Virus record (IMG/VR): IMGVR_UViG_3300050821_016825
Span: 1-51,663 of that record
Length of the DNA stretch: 51,663 nucleotides
Origin: a virus
Direction: 5' to 3' (one strand)
The notes under the pieces were generated by a model. That model searched no databases and was not told the DNA's origin. It saw only the letters and a list, made by a program, of their open reading frames with translations. The translations under genes were made by a program, and so were the position numbers. This document shows, piece after piece, positions 15,889 to 22,612 of this stretch. The first letter of the stretch is position 1. Each line of letters starts with the position of its first letter.

Positions 15889-16045
15889 GGAGCGCGACGA
15901 GGATAGCGCCGATGCCCAGCAGGGGCAAGGCGATGATCTGAGAGAGCGGCAGCGCGGCCCGGCACTCCCAGGCGGCAACCAGGATCGTCAGGGCGCTGAG
16001 CCCCAGGAAGGCATCGATCAGCAGCAGGGCGGGGTGGCGCTTCAT
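15872..16045 (-). CDS. Small two-helix membrane protein (57 aa)
   Basis: MKRHPALLLIDAFLG... contains two hydrophobic helices, about residues 6-25 (LLLIDAFLGLSALTILVAA) and 36-55 (SQIIALPLLGIGAILVALHV), with a short charged turn (WECRA) between. The ATG overlaps the TGA of the major tail protein (TGATG), and its stop overlaps the start of the tail chaperone by 17 bases, so it is tightly coupled on both sides. A membrane protein at this place is unusual; I recognise no family. Confidence 0.6.
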   Translation of the reverse strand: MKRHPALLLIDAFLGLSALTILVAAWECRAALPLSQIIALPLLGIGAILVALHVLHS

Positions 16046-17484
16046 CAATAGTTTGAAACGCTGGTGTTCGTGAGCAGACAGGCGCAGGTCATGGAAGTGG
16101 TGATGTCGTAGGTCGCCTTGAACAGCACCGTTTGCTCGATGATGTCATTGTTGTTCGTCGTCCGCTTCCAGTCCTTGAAGGTCACCACCGGGAAATCGAA
16201 CTGAATGGTCGGGTTGCTGCCCGAGCCGATGGTCACGTCCGTGTTGGCCAGTTTCACCCGGAAGCTGCGCGTCTGGTTGCTGGTCGTGACGTAGTCGCGG
16301 AAGGTGGTGGCGTTGTAGAGCAGCACGATCTCGCCCGATACCTCGAACTGGCGGTTGAAGAAGTTGCTGACGTCGGTGGCCCCCCAGCCCTGGAAGTCCA
16401 CCAGGTTCTTCTTGAAGTTGAGCTTCATGCTCTTGATCGTCGTGGCGGCGGCGGCGTCCAGGCTGTTGTAGTTGGCCGCGTCGTAGAAGTTGGCGTACTT
16501 CGCCAGGAAGGCGTTCTGGGCCGTGTAGGACGGTGTCTGGGCGCTGGCCGACTGCACCTTCTTGCCCATGTACTTGACCTTGGCCAGCGCGAAGCCTCCG
16601 GAGGTCATGTCCAGATCGAGCGTGTCGAGCATGCAGTAGACCGCCTTGGAGTCCCCCACGGGGTCCGAGCCGTAGATCGTGTAGCTCGGGTGCGTGTTGG
16701 AGTTGAGCAGGGGGAAGACGTGGCTGCGGACGGATGCGGGGGCCTCGATCGTGCCGCCCGTGGCCGTGGCCCCCGAGGACCCGCCCGTGAGCGTGTTGCC
16801 GCCGGCGAAGTAACCGCGGTAGGCGGTGTGCGTCCCCGATTGCGACCCCGACGTGTTGATGGCGGAGCCGCCGCTCGTCGCCGACACCTCGAACGCATTC
16901 GCGGTCAGACCGGCGGCGATGACGAAATAGTTCGTGTTGGGAGACAGGCCCGTGGGCAGCGCGCCCGTCGTCGTGAAGGAGACCCCGTCTCCCGCGGAGA
17001 AGCCGTGGGCCGTGAGAGAAAACACTCCCGGGGTGGCAATCGTGACCGTGAACGTCCCGACAGCCGGGCTGTCAACGAACAGGACCTTCGACGTGCCGCC
17101 CACGTCCGCACGACGCAGCGTGCCCTTGGCACTGGTGACGCTTTCCGTGATGGTCTCGCCGACCGTGAAGGCCCCCGTGATGGAGCCGGGGATCGGAAAG
17201 CGGATGCAGGAATACTCGCTGCCGAAGAGGCCCATGAACAGGTCGCCCGCGTACAGGTCGCGCAGGTCGCAGGAGAAATCTACCGTCGTGATCGTCTTCA
17301 CCAGTTGCTGGTCGCGCAGGGCGTCGATCACGCCGTACGCTCCGGTGTCGTCTGCCGTCGTGTTCGTCGGCGTGAACTGGCCGTCGATCTTCGGTATCCA
17401 GCGGCCTGCCGCGACGGACGTACCGCTGGCGGACTCCTTGCCCAGTCCTATGCTTTGCTTTCTGCCAACATGTTCATTTGCCAT
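16045..17484 (-). CDS. Major tail tube protein with inserted beta domain (479 aa)
   Basis: Starts MANEHVGRKQSIGLGKESAS GTS-like, as in tail tube proteins of this family. An inserted module at about 155-215 (FSLTAHGFSAGDGVSFTTTG, then ALPTGLSPNTNYFVIAAGL) is common in phage structural proteins. The C-terminal half returns to tube-like beta strands (MKLNFKKNLVDFQGWGATDV, FEVSGEIVLLYN). At 479 residues it is longer than the usual 150-300, consistent with surface insertions. CCTTCCCCCC precedes the start. Confidence 0.8.
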   Translation of the reverse strand: MANEHVGRKQSIGLGKESASGTSVAAGRWIPKIDGQFTPTNTTADDTGAYGVIDALRDQQLVKTITTVDFSCDLRDLYAGDLFMGLFGSEYSCIRFPIPGSITGAFTVGETITESVTSAKGTLRRADVGGTSKVLFVDSPAVGTFTVTIATPGVFSLTAHGFSAGDGVSFTTTGALPTGLSPNTNYFVIAAGLTANAFEVSATSGGSAINTSGSQSGTHTAYRGYFAGGNTLTGGSSGATATGGTIEAPASVRSHVFPLLNSNTHPSYTIYGSDPVGDSKAVYCMLDTLDLDMTSGGFALAKVKYMGKKVQSASAQTPSYTAQNAFLAKYANFYDAANYNSLDAAAATTIKSMKLNFKKNLVDFQGWGATDVSNFFNRQFEVSGEIVLLYNATTFRDYVTTSNQTRSFRVKLANTDVTIGSGSNPTIQFDFPVVTFKDWKRTTNNNDIIEQTVLFKATYDITTSMTCACLLTNTSVSNY

Positions 17485-17504
17485 CTATTCGGGGGGAAGG
17501 TCAA

Positions 17505-17705
17505 CTAAGCGTTCTTCGGATTCAGGGGGTGAACCGCAGCCTGTGCATCGGCATCGGCCTGGTCCTTCGCGAAAATCGTCACCCCGAGAGTGGGGTAGGT
17601 GAAGGCCGTGAGAACAGGCGCCTGAACGGGCACCTCGGCAGGGGCCTCGGTCTGTTCAGATTGGTCGGGCTGCGCGCTGGTGTCCTGGTCGTCGAGGTCC
17701 GACAT
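17505..17705 (-). CDS. Small acidic Pro/Gln-rich protein (66 aa)
   Basis: MSDLDDQDTSAQPDQSEQTE followed by a Pro/Val-rich linker and a short C-terminal segment (FTYPTLGVTIFAKDQADA). Similar low-complexity linkers occur in the protein at 21403-21720. First gene after the late promoter at 17721-17743. Unknown function, possibly virion associated. Confidence 0.55.
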   Translation of the reverse strand: MSDLDDQDTSAQPDQSEQTEAPAEVPVQAPVLTAFTYPTLGVTIFAKDQADADAQAAVHPLNPKNA

Positions 17706-17720
17706 GTTGTGGTGGGAACG

Positions 17721-17743
17721 CGCCCATCATACCACAGGTTGTG
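17721..17743 (-). promoter_or_regulatory. Late promoter copy 2: ACAACCTGTGGTATGATGGGCG
   Basis: CACAACCTGTG inverted repeat joined to extended -10 TGGTATGAT and GGGCG, about 20 bases before the ATG at 17705. It starts right at the stop of the tail terminator gene. Same core as 9664-9686 and 25450-25473. Confidence 0.7.
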
Positions 17744-18154
17744 TCAGAAGAACTGGAGCATGAAGGCGCTGACGAAGATTGGCAGGACCAGGGACACCCC
17801 GTAGGGGGCCTCCACCTCGCGGATGCGCTCGGCGTTGATCTCGGTGTTGTCCGCATGGCCCCCGAAGGTGAAGTCGGCGTCCAGGGCATTGAGGACCGCC
17901 TCCATCGCGTCCTCCAGGGTCGATTCGGCCACGCTCTTGTCTTCCCCGGCGAGCTTGTAGATCAAATCGATCTGGAAGTTGTAACTGCGCCACTTGTTGC
18001 GGTTGTCCTCGAGGACCTCCTTGGCGCTCAGGTAGTAGAAGCGGCAGGCGGGGTAGCCCGCGAAGGTGACCGCGTGCCCCTGCTGCACGTCGGCCAAACG
18101 ATTACTGCCTGCGGGCAACAGCGTCGAAAGCTGCGTCGAAAGATAGGACCTCAC
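17744..18154 (-). CDS. Putative tail terminator/completion protein (136 aa from GTG)
   Basis: Alpha/beta protein with RSYLSTQLSTLLPAG, YLSAKEVLEDNRNKWRSYNF, and APYGVSLVLPIFVSAFMLQF. Position between the gp10-like protein and the major tail protein is that of the tail terminator. The usual start would be GTG at 18154, but a TAGAAT box ends six bases before an in-frame ATC at 18176-18178. From there the protein would read (M)SNKTISGVRSYLSTQ, adding eight residues. Confidence 0.6.
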   Translation of the reverse strand: MRSYLSTQLSTLLPAGSNRLADVQQGHAVTFAGYPACRFYYLSAKEVLEDNRNKWRSYNFQIDLIYKLAGEDKSVAESTLEDAMEAVLNALDADFTFGGHADNTEINAERIREVEAPYGVSLVLPIFVSAFMLQFF

Positions 18155-18182
18155 GCCGCTGATCGTCTTGTTCGAGATGGGA

Positions 18183-18725
18183 CTATTCTATCACGTTCGG
18201 ACGCGCGAAATCACCGAAGTACATCAGTGCCGCACGGTTATAGAGAATCGCGCACTCTCGCTGGTCATCCGAGCATCCGAGATAAATCTCTTTGCCATTG
18301 AAGCAGATGAATGCCCCCCATTTTTTGTTTGTATGCATCCACCGAACGCCCTTGTATTTCTTCCCTTTGTTTGGACGTGTGTTCGCCTTGCTCTGAGAGG
18401 GAGTACAGGACCGCAGTTCGGAGCGGCGATGATCCAGTTTCACCCCGAGCCGATGATCTACCCACTTGCCCGGAGGAGGCTGCATGATGAATCGATGGAG
18501 CAAGATGTCCTTGCCAGTGGCTGGGTTATACCCGTGGACGTACCCGTTCTTCCCAAGGTTCCATTTGATCGTGGAAACCCGGGGATAATCAATGGCATCA
18601 ACGATGGCGTATTGTCCCTCACCTACATCCACATGCCAAACACTGCCTTCGCGATAGTCGGTCCTCACTCGTTTTTCTACGATCAAGTCGTAATGCCCAT
18701 TTCGTTTGAATCGTTTGATATGCAT
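18183..18725 (-). CDS. HNH homing endonuclease with AP2 domain (180 aa)
   Basis: Contains AIVDAIDYPRVSTIKW, LLHRFIMQPPPGKWVDHRLG and LDHRRSELRSCT, the HNH-3 type core. KYKGVRWMHTNKKWGAFICF follows, an AP2 DNA-binding domain, and the protein ends RAALMYFGDFARPN. In most relatives the core reads VDH-x-N-G-x-x-LDNRRSNLR; here the Asn positions are changed (LG, DHRRSE), so activity may be reduced. It is AT-richer than neighbours. Its stop codon lies within the TAGAAT box that serves the next gene. Confidence 0.9.
   Translation of the reverse strand: MHIKRFKRNGHYDLIVEKRVRTDYREGSVWHVDVGEGQYAIVDAIDYPRVSTIKWNLGKNGYVHGYNPATGKDILLHRFIMQPPPGKWVDHRLGVKLDHRRSELRSCTPSQSKANTRPNKGKKYKGVRWMHTNKKWGAFICFNGKEIYLGCSDDQRECAILYNRAALMYFGDFARPNVIE
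18185..18190 (-). promoter_or_regulatory. -10 box TGATAGAAT, leaderless spacing to an ATC codon
   Basis: TGATAGAAT then AGTCCC then ATC, in frame with the tail terminator gene. It overlaps the last codons of the HNH-AP2 gene. Confidence 0.5.
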
Positions 18726-18856
18726 CAAGCAAATGCCGTGACCGTGTGGTTCTCTATCACATCCCTCGACACTTCACCGCCGTTGGTTTACAGTCTTCCT
18801 GTTTGCCAAGCACAAACAGCTTACGCCCGTCTTGCCAACAGGCAAGCGGGTTCGAG

Positions 18857-19270
18857 CTACAGATTGACTAGATTTTCAACTGTCCGTTGCATGATTTCCT
18901 CAATGGCCTGGGTGCCCCCGAAGTTCTCAAGTGCCCATTGCAGGAATGGCCTCGCTGGCATCTTGGAAGTGCCGAAATACACGAAGTCGGCGTAGTCCGT
19001 ATCGGGGCCGACCTCCACGGTGAGGTTCCCCGTCTGAGTGGCGTGGACGCTCTGCCGGAGCGTGCCGCCGTATTTTGGAGCGACAGGAATGCCCAGGGTT
19101 CCATAGCCTCCCAGCGAGTTGACGGGAGGCATCTGCTGGATGATCGTTGTAAGTGTGTTCCCCGCCTCAAGAAGAGCGGAACTCAGTTCTCGTGTTGCAT
19201 TCGCCGGGAACTGGTCCAGTTGCATCTGGATCGCGTCGAAGCCACTGGCTTGGATACTAAGCGTGATCAC
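18857..19270 (-). CDS. HK97 gp10-like tail completion protein (137 aa)
   Basis: N-terminal half is a helix region with ANATRELSSALLEAGNTL. The C-terminus has VEVGPDTDYADFVYFGTSKM then PARPFLQWAL, the diagnostic end of the HK97 gp10 family of head-tail joining proteins. Start is GTG; TAGACT lies six bases before it, partly formed by the stop of the previous gene. Between this gene and the HNH gene, 18726-18856 shows no coding frame. Confidence 0.8.
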   Translation of the reverse strand: MITLSIQASGFDAIQMQLDQFPANATRELSSALLEAGNTLTTIIQQMPPVNSLGGYGTLGIPVAPKYGGTLRQSVHATQTGNLTVEVGPDTDYADFVYFGTSKMPARPFLQWALENFGGTQAIEEIMQRTVENLVNL

Positions 19271-19279
19271 GCAGTCAGT

Positions 19280-19624
19280 CTACGCCGCCGTGGAGATGTA
19301 GGCGACGATGAAGGGCGTCGTGCCCATGCTCTGGTTGATGAGCGTACGGACGTAGAAGGTCTTGCCGTTGACGCTGGTGTCGGTGCTGCTGGAGATGACC
19401 AGCTCGTCGCTGCGGCGGACGTCCATGGGAGCGACGAAGTACAGCTCATATTCGATGACGAACATTCCTCCCTCCACCGAGTGCGGCCCGCCGCGGCGGT
19501 AGTAGGGCAGCAAGTTGGCCTCGACCGTCGCGTTCGGCACCGCCGGGTACTTCTCCACACCTCCCGTCACTGGGGAGCGGAAGATTTGCACCGTGACGGT
19601 GGAGTTGCGGGGAAAGTTGCGCAT
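19280..19624 (-). CDS. Head closure-like protein (114 aa)
   Basis: Small beta protein (TVTVQIFRSPVTGGVEKYPA, VIEYELYFVAPMDVRRSDEL, KTFYVRTLINQSM) in the place of the head closure or stopper protein, between the gp6-like connector and the gp10-like protein. ATG follows directly after the connector's stop. Confidence 0.6.
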   Translation of the reverse strand: MRNFPRNSTVTVQIFRSPVTGGVEKYPAVPNATVEANLLPYYRRGGPHSVEGGMFVIEYELYFVAPMDVRRSDELVISSSTDTSVNGKTFYVRTLINQSMGTTPFIVAYISTAA

Positions 19625-20332
19625 TCAGACGATGATGAAGCGTTGATAGGCCCCGAGCGTGCCCGAAATGAACGGGTCGTCTTTATCCAAATCCCACTGT
19701 CTGCTCCAGACCCCCACGGTCTCCTGGGTGAGTTGGCGCTTGTCGCGATAGATCTGGTTGGCCATGTCGATCGTCAGTTGCTGGAGATCTCTCGGCACCC
19801 ACGGGGCCTGCCCGCCCAGGGCGTAGCCAGCGGCAAAGGTGACGCGGTAGTTCTTCAGGCCCGTCTGGAAAGGCCCGCCAAGCAGGCGCAGGGTGCCTGT
19901 GGCGCGGTCCACCAGGTAGTCTCTGCTCTCAAGGAGGGACGTGGTGTCCCAGGTGTCGCCCGTCTGGTCCCGGCTTGTGAGCACGGCCAGGGCGAAGGGA
20001 AGGACCGTGTTCTGCTGCACCGGATACTGCGGCAAGTAGTACAGGCCCCGGCCGAAGGACCACGACTGATTGTCCCTGTCCACCAGGGAGGGGCTACCGT
20101 CGATGTACAGATAATCCTCGTCCGTCACCTTGGTGGTGGCGTGCGTCTTCGTCTGATCGGCAGTTGAGTTGCCGTTGTACTGTCGGGCCACGAACTTTCG
20201 GTTGGTCTGGTTCTCGATCCAGGCGGTCGCGCGGGTGATGAGCTGCTGAATCCAGGCGTCGTCGGCCGTCGTCTGCACGTTCTGGGCGCTCTTGAAGTCC
20301 GCGACGGTGGTCAAATCGGTGGGGAGGGCCAT
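19625..20332 (-). CDS. Head-tail connector, gp6-like (235 aa)
   Basis: Opens LTTVADFKSAQNVQTTADDA WIQQLITRAT-like and has a C-terminal helix region PRDLQQLTIDMANQIYRDK, the pattern of gp6/gp15-type adaptor proteins that form the ring below the portal. Longer than the usual 100-200 residues because of a beta insertion in the middle (YLYIDGSPSLVDRDN). Overlaps no gene; the start follows the stop of the 51-residue gene directly. Confidence 0.75.
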   Translation of the reverse strand: MALPTDLTTVADFKSAQNVQTTADDAWIQQLITRATAWIENQTNRKFVARQYNGNSTADQTKTHATTKVTDEDYLYIDGSPSLVDRDNQSWSFGRGLYYLPQYPVQQNTVLPFALAVLTSRDQTGDTWDTTSLLESRDYLVDRATGTLRLLGGPFQTGLKNYRVTFAAGYALGGQAPWVPRDLQQLTIDMANQIYRDKRQLTQETVGVWSRQWDLDKDDPFISGTLGAYQRFIIV

Positions 20333-20488
20333 TCAGGAGCGGGAAAGTTTCACCCTGCGCTGGGTGGTACGTCGCAGATGGCCCTTGTGGGCCTTGGTTT
20401 CCTCGTCAGAGAGGGTGACGGTTTCGCCTTCCTCCAGCTCGCGTTTCTTCTCGCGGGAGTAGAAGGACTTGGTGACGATTTGCGGCAT
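20333..20488 (-). CDS. Small basic protein (51 aa)
   Basis: MPQIVTKSFYSREKKRELEE followed by GETVTLSDEETKAHKG and a basic tail (LRRTTQRRVKLSRS). A TATCCT box is six bases before the ATG (TGCTATCCTCTTCTC), and the gene abuts the connector gene. Too short to classify; the GETVTLSDEE segment may be a mini beta domain. Confidence 0.55.
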   Translation of the reverse strand: MPQIVTKSFYSREKKRELEEGETVTLSDEETKAHKGHLRRTTQRRVKLSRS

Positions 20489-20494
20489 GAGAAG

Positions 20495-20500
20495 AGGATA
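20495..20500 (-). promoter_or_regulatory. -10 box TGCTATCCT, leaderless spacing
   Basis: TATCCT, six bases (CTTCTC), ATG at 20488. It follows the terminator at 20505-20531, so it restarts transcription for the connector genes. Confidence 0.55.
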
Positions 20501-20504
20501 GCAC

Positions 20505-20531
20505 AAAAGAAAAGCCCCTGGTTTGGGGGGC
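20505..20531 (-). terminator. Intrinsic terminator after decoration gene
   Basis: Stem GCCCC/GGGGC with TTTTCTTTT following on the minus strand, 24 bases after the stop of the 269-residue gene. Confidence 0.7.
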
Positions 20532-20554
20532 CTTTCCGCCTTACTTCTTCAGGT

Positions 20555-21364
20555 TCAGTTGCAGGAGACGTAGATCATGCCCGTGGCCGTCTGGTGGTGG
20601 TAGCCGTACGATCCATCATTCTTGAAGCAGGGGACGTCGCCGTAGGAAGCAGCCGAGGGCTTCGAGTTGTGGATCGTGGATCCGGACAGGTCCTGGGTCA
20701 CGACGTTGCGGTTGATCGTGGTGATGCCGCCGCCGCCCTTGACCGTATAACCGGAGGCGGTGTTGCGTATGTTCGTGGCACCGGAGGGAGCGGCGTAGAA
20801 CTTGCCCGTGTCGTAGCGGCCAGTGAGGTCCGCCAGGCCCGTCGCCAAAGCGCCGGACGCGCCCGTCTTGAAGGAGCCGGAGCCGTCCACCTTGGAGAGG
20901 ATCGTGATGCTGCCGCCGGAGCCGTTCTCGAACCGTACTACGTCCGGGGAGGCTGGGCCCGTGTGGCCGCCGTTGCCGTTGCTTGCGAGGAGCGTCAGCG
21001 CGAGCACGCCAGCCCCGATGAGCGATCCGAGCGCCGCAGACTGCACGCGCGAGGGCAGTTTGCTCGAGCCGCCGCTCGTGTCGCGGAAGTTGGTGCCGTC
21101 GTAGGTGAAGGTGTAGACCGCCACCGCGCTGGCGTTCGTGTTGCGGTTGGGGGCCGACCCCGCCTGCCAGAGGACGTTGGATGGGAACGTCTGGGTGTAG
21201 TTGCTGCCCGAGGCGTCTTCCTTCACGACGACCGTGAGCAGATCGCCCGGGTCGAAGTTGACGAACTTGAGCGCTCCGTTGCTGGACGTGAGCGTGATCT
21301 GCCAGACCTTGGAGAGGGCACCATTGATGATGCCGTCTGACGAGTTGAGGAAGTCCTGGGCCAT
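20555..21364 (-). CDS. Head decoration or fibre protein (269 aa)
   Basis: N-terminal 100 residues form a beta domain (ALKFVNFDPGDLLTVVVKED, WQAGSAPNRNTNASAV, TFTYDGTNFRDT) that is related to the protein at 22208-22537. A hydrophobic stretch about 110-130 (AALGSLIGAGVLALTLLAS) and a Gly/Ser/Thr-rich C-terminal beta region follow (YTVKGGGGITTINRNVVTQD). Lies between capsid and connector genes, so probably on the capsid surface. The start follows CCCCCTTCCCCCC and a perfect TATAAT. Confidence 0.65.
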   Translation of the reverse strand: MAQDFLNSSDGIINGALSKVWQITLTSSNGALKFVNFDPGDLLTVVVKEDASGSNYTQTFPSNVLWQAGSAPNRNTNASAVAVYTFTYDGTNFRDTSGGSSKLPSRVQSAALGSLIGAGVLALTLLASNGNGGHTGPASPDVVRFENGSGGSITILSKVDGSGSFKTGASGALATGLADLTGRYDTGKFYAAPSGATNIRNTASGYTVKGGGGITTINRNVVTQDLSGSTIHNSKPSAASYGDVPCFKNDGSYGYHHQTATGMIYVSCN

Positions 21365-21390
21365 GTGGGGGGAAGGGGGAAACGAAAGGA

Positions 21391-21396
21391 ATTATA
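21391..21396 (-). promoter_or_regulatory. Extended -10 TGGTATAAT
   Basis: Consensus TATAAT with TGG before it, 26 bases before the ATG at 21364; the leader is almost pure C/T. No -35 match. Confidence 0.65.
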
Positions 21397-21402
21397 CCAG
21401 AC

Positions 21403-21720
21403 TCATTCGGGGGCCTGTTCAGTATCAGTGGGTGCCTCGACCGCGGGCGCGGCCGGAGCTGTCGCTGGCTCGTCAACCTTCTCCTCCTCCTTCACCTCGG
21501 GGGCTGGCGTGCTTACGGGAGTGGTGACGAACCCGGGGGCTGGCTCGGGATTGGGGACCGGCGCGGGCGTGTGCTTCTCGGGGTCGTACTCCTCGACAAG
21601 ACCGGGGCAGGCCACGTTGTAGGCAGCCGCCGTCTCGGGCGTCAGTTCGACGATGTCGCCAGCCTTCAGTTTGACGTTGAAGCTCGCGAGGTTCTGGGGA
21701 GCGGTGACGAAGTATTTCAT
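21403..21720 (-). CDS. Small protein with acidic Pro/Ala-rich tail (105 aa)
   Basis: MKYFVTAPQNLASFNVKLKA and GDIVELTPETAAAYN form a compact N-terminal domain, followed by a disordered Pro/Ala/Glu tail (PAPEVKEEEKVDEPATAPAA). Such short proteins next to capsid genes often attach to the head, but no family is certain. Start preceded by a C/T tract and the TATTCT box at 21752. Confidence 0.55.
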   Translation of the reverse strand: MKYFVTAPQNLASFNVKLKAGDIVELTPETAAAYNVACPGLVEEYDPEKHTPAPVPNPEPAPGFVTTPVSTPAPEVKEEEKVDEPATAPAAPAVEAPTDTEQAPE

Positions 21721-21751
21721 GAGCGGGAGTGTGGAAGGGAATAATGCGACC

Positions 21752-21757
21752 AGAATA
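21752..21757 (-). promoter_or_regulatory. Extended -10 TGCTATTCT
   Basis: TGCTATTCTGG, about 31 bases before the ATG at 21720; leader contains CCCTTCC. Confidence 0.45.
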
Positions 21758-21786
21758 GCAGAGAACCAGCGGACGGCCGTAATAGT

Positions 21787-22152
21787 TCAGGTGGGGCGGA
21801 CCGCCAGGGTGATGACCGTGCTGGTCGAGGTCTGGGTGCTGCCCGCCACCAGTTTGATGAACTCCAGACCGGCCGGGATGGCCAGGTTGCTGAGCGGGAC
21901 GTACTGGGAGGCGGTCGTGGTGATCGTGTAGGCGCTGGCGCTGGTGTGGTCCACCTGGACGGGAACATAGGTGCCGCCGAGCGTCGGGCTGGCGGTGATC
22001 GTCAGCGTCGTGCCGTCGAACGTCGCGGGGATGAACAGGCCCACCAGAGTACAGCCGGACAGGTCCACGGCACCGCTGGTGGTGCCGCTAACGGCGATGG
22101 TCGCCGTCAGGTCGTAGCAGACTTTGGGGGAGAAATCGGTGGAGGTGGGCAT
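21787..22152 (-). CDS. Beta-sandwich capsid decoration-like protein (121 aa)
   Basis: Thr/Ser-rich beta protein (TIAVSGTTSGAVDLSGCTLV, GLFIPATFDGTTLTITASPT, YVPLSNLAIPAGLEFIKLVA). I recall this pattern from small phage head proteins with a Gly-Leu-Phe-x-Pro segment. Its leader contains a hairpin (22176-22196) and then TTTCCCAGCCCCTC. Confidence 0.6.
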   Translation of the reverse strand: MPTSTDFSPKVCYDLTATIAVSGTTSGAVDLSGCTLVGLFIPATFDGTTLTITASPTLGGTYVPVQVDHTSASAYTITTTASQYVPLSNLAIPAGLEFIKLVAGSTQTSTSTVITLAVRPT

Positions 22153-22175
22153 GAGGGGCTGGGAAAGCGCTCAGC

Positions 22176-22196
22176 CCTCGCCTCGGGGGAGGCGAG
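22176..22196 (-). other. Hairpin in leader between head genes
   Basis: CTCGCCT/AGGCGAG 7-bp stem with a six-base C-rich loop and no T-run after it. Probably an RNA stability or processing element rather than a terminator. Confidence 0.45.
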
Positions 22197-22207
22197 AGGG
22201 AGAGCTC

Positions 22208-22537
22208 TCAGGAAGCGTAGTTCTTGACGATGGCGACGTCGCGGTATTTCGAGCCGTCGTACATGAAGTATAACATATCGTTATATGCGGCCGTAGTTGT
22301 CAATGTAGGCGCTGAACCACCAGCCCAGACCACAGTCGATGGCCAGGTGGCCAGCCGGCTCCCCGTGCTGTCCTGGATGAGTTTCAGGCAGTAGATGACG
22401 CCAACTTGTGGGTTGGCGAAGGTGAACGTCCGGTTGCCGCCGAGCGTCACCTGGTTGTTCTCCGCGACGCTGAAGTCCACCGCGATGGTTGCGCCATCGG
22501 TGAGTGTCTTGAACGCGCAGACAGATTGAGTAGACAT
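22208..22537 (-). CDS. Beta-domain head/tail decoration protein (109 aa)
   Basis: Core reads NNQVTLGGNRTFTFANPQVG, YCLKLIQDSTGSRLATWPST, VVWAGGSAPTLTTTAAYNDM. This 'LGGNRT...QD.TGS...WP..V.W.GGSAPTLT' domain is widespread in phage fibres and decoration proteins. The same domain, diverged, forms the N-terminus of the protein at 20555-21364. As a free 109-residue protein next to the major capsid gene it is likely a head decoration protein. Confidence 0.65.
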   Translation of the reverse strand: MSTQSVCAFKTLTDGATIAVDFSVAENNQVTLGGNRTFTFANPQVGVIYCLKLIQDSTGSRLATWPSTVVWAGGSAPTLTTTAAYNDMLYFMYDGSKYRDVAIVKNYAS

Positions 22538-22574
22538 GAATGCGGGGTGAAAGGGATGAAAGCCTCCCGTCCGT

Positions 22575-22593
22575 CCCCGTCGTTCTGACGGGG
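22575..22593 (-). other. Hairpin downstream of major capsid gene
   Basis: CCCCGTC-AGAAC-GACGGGG, a perfect 7-bp stem between the capsid stop and the next start, without a T-run. Could protect the abundant capsid mRNA from 3' degradation. Confidence 0.45.
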
Positions 22594-22612
22594 GCGGCAG
22601 GAGAAAGGTTCT

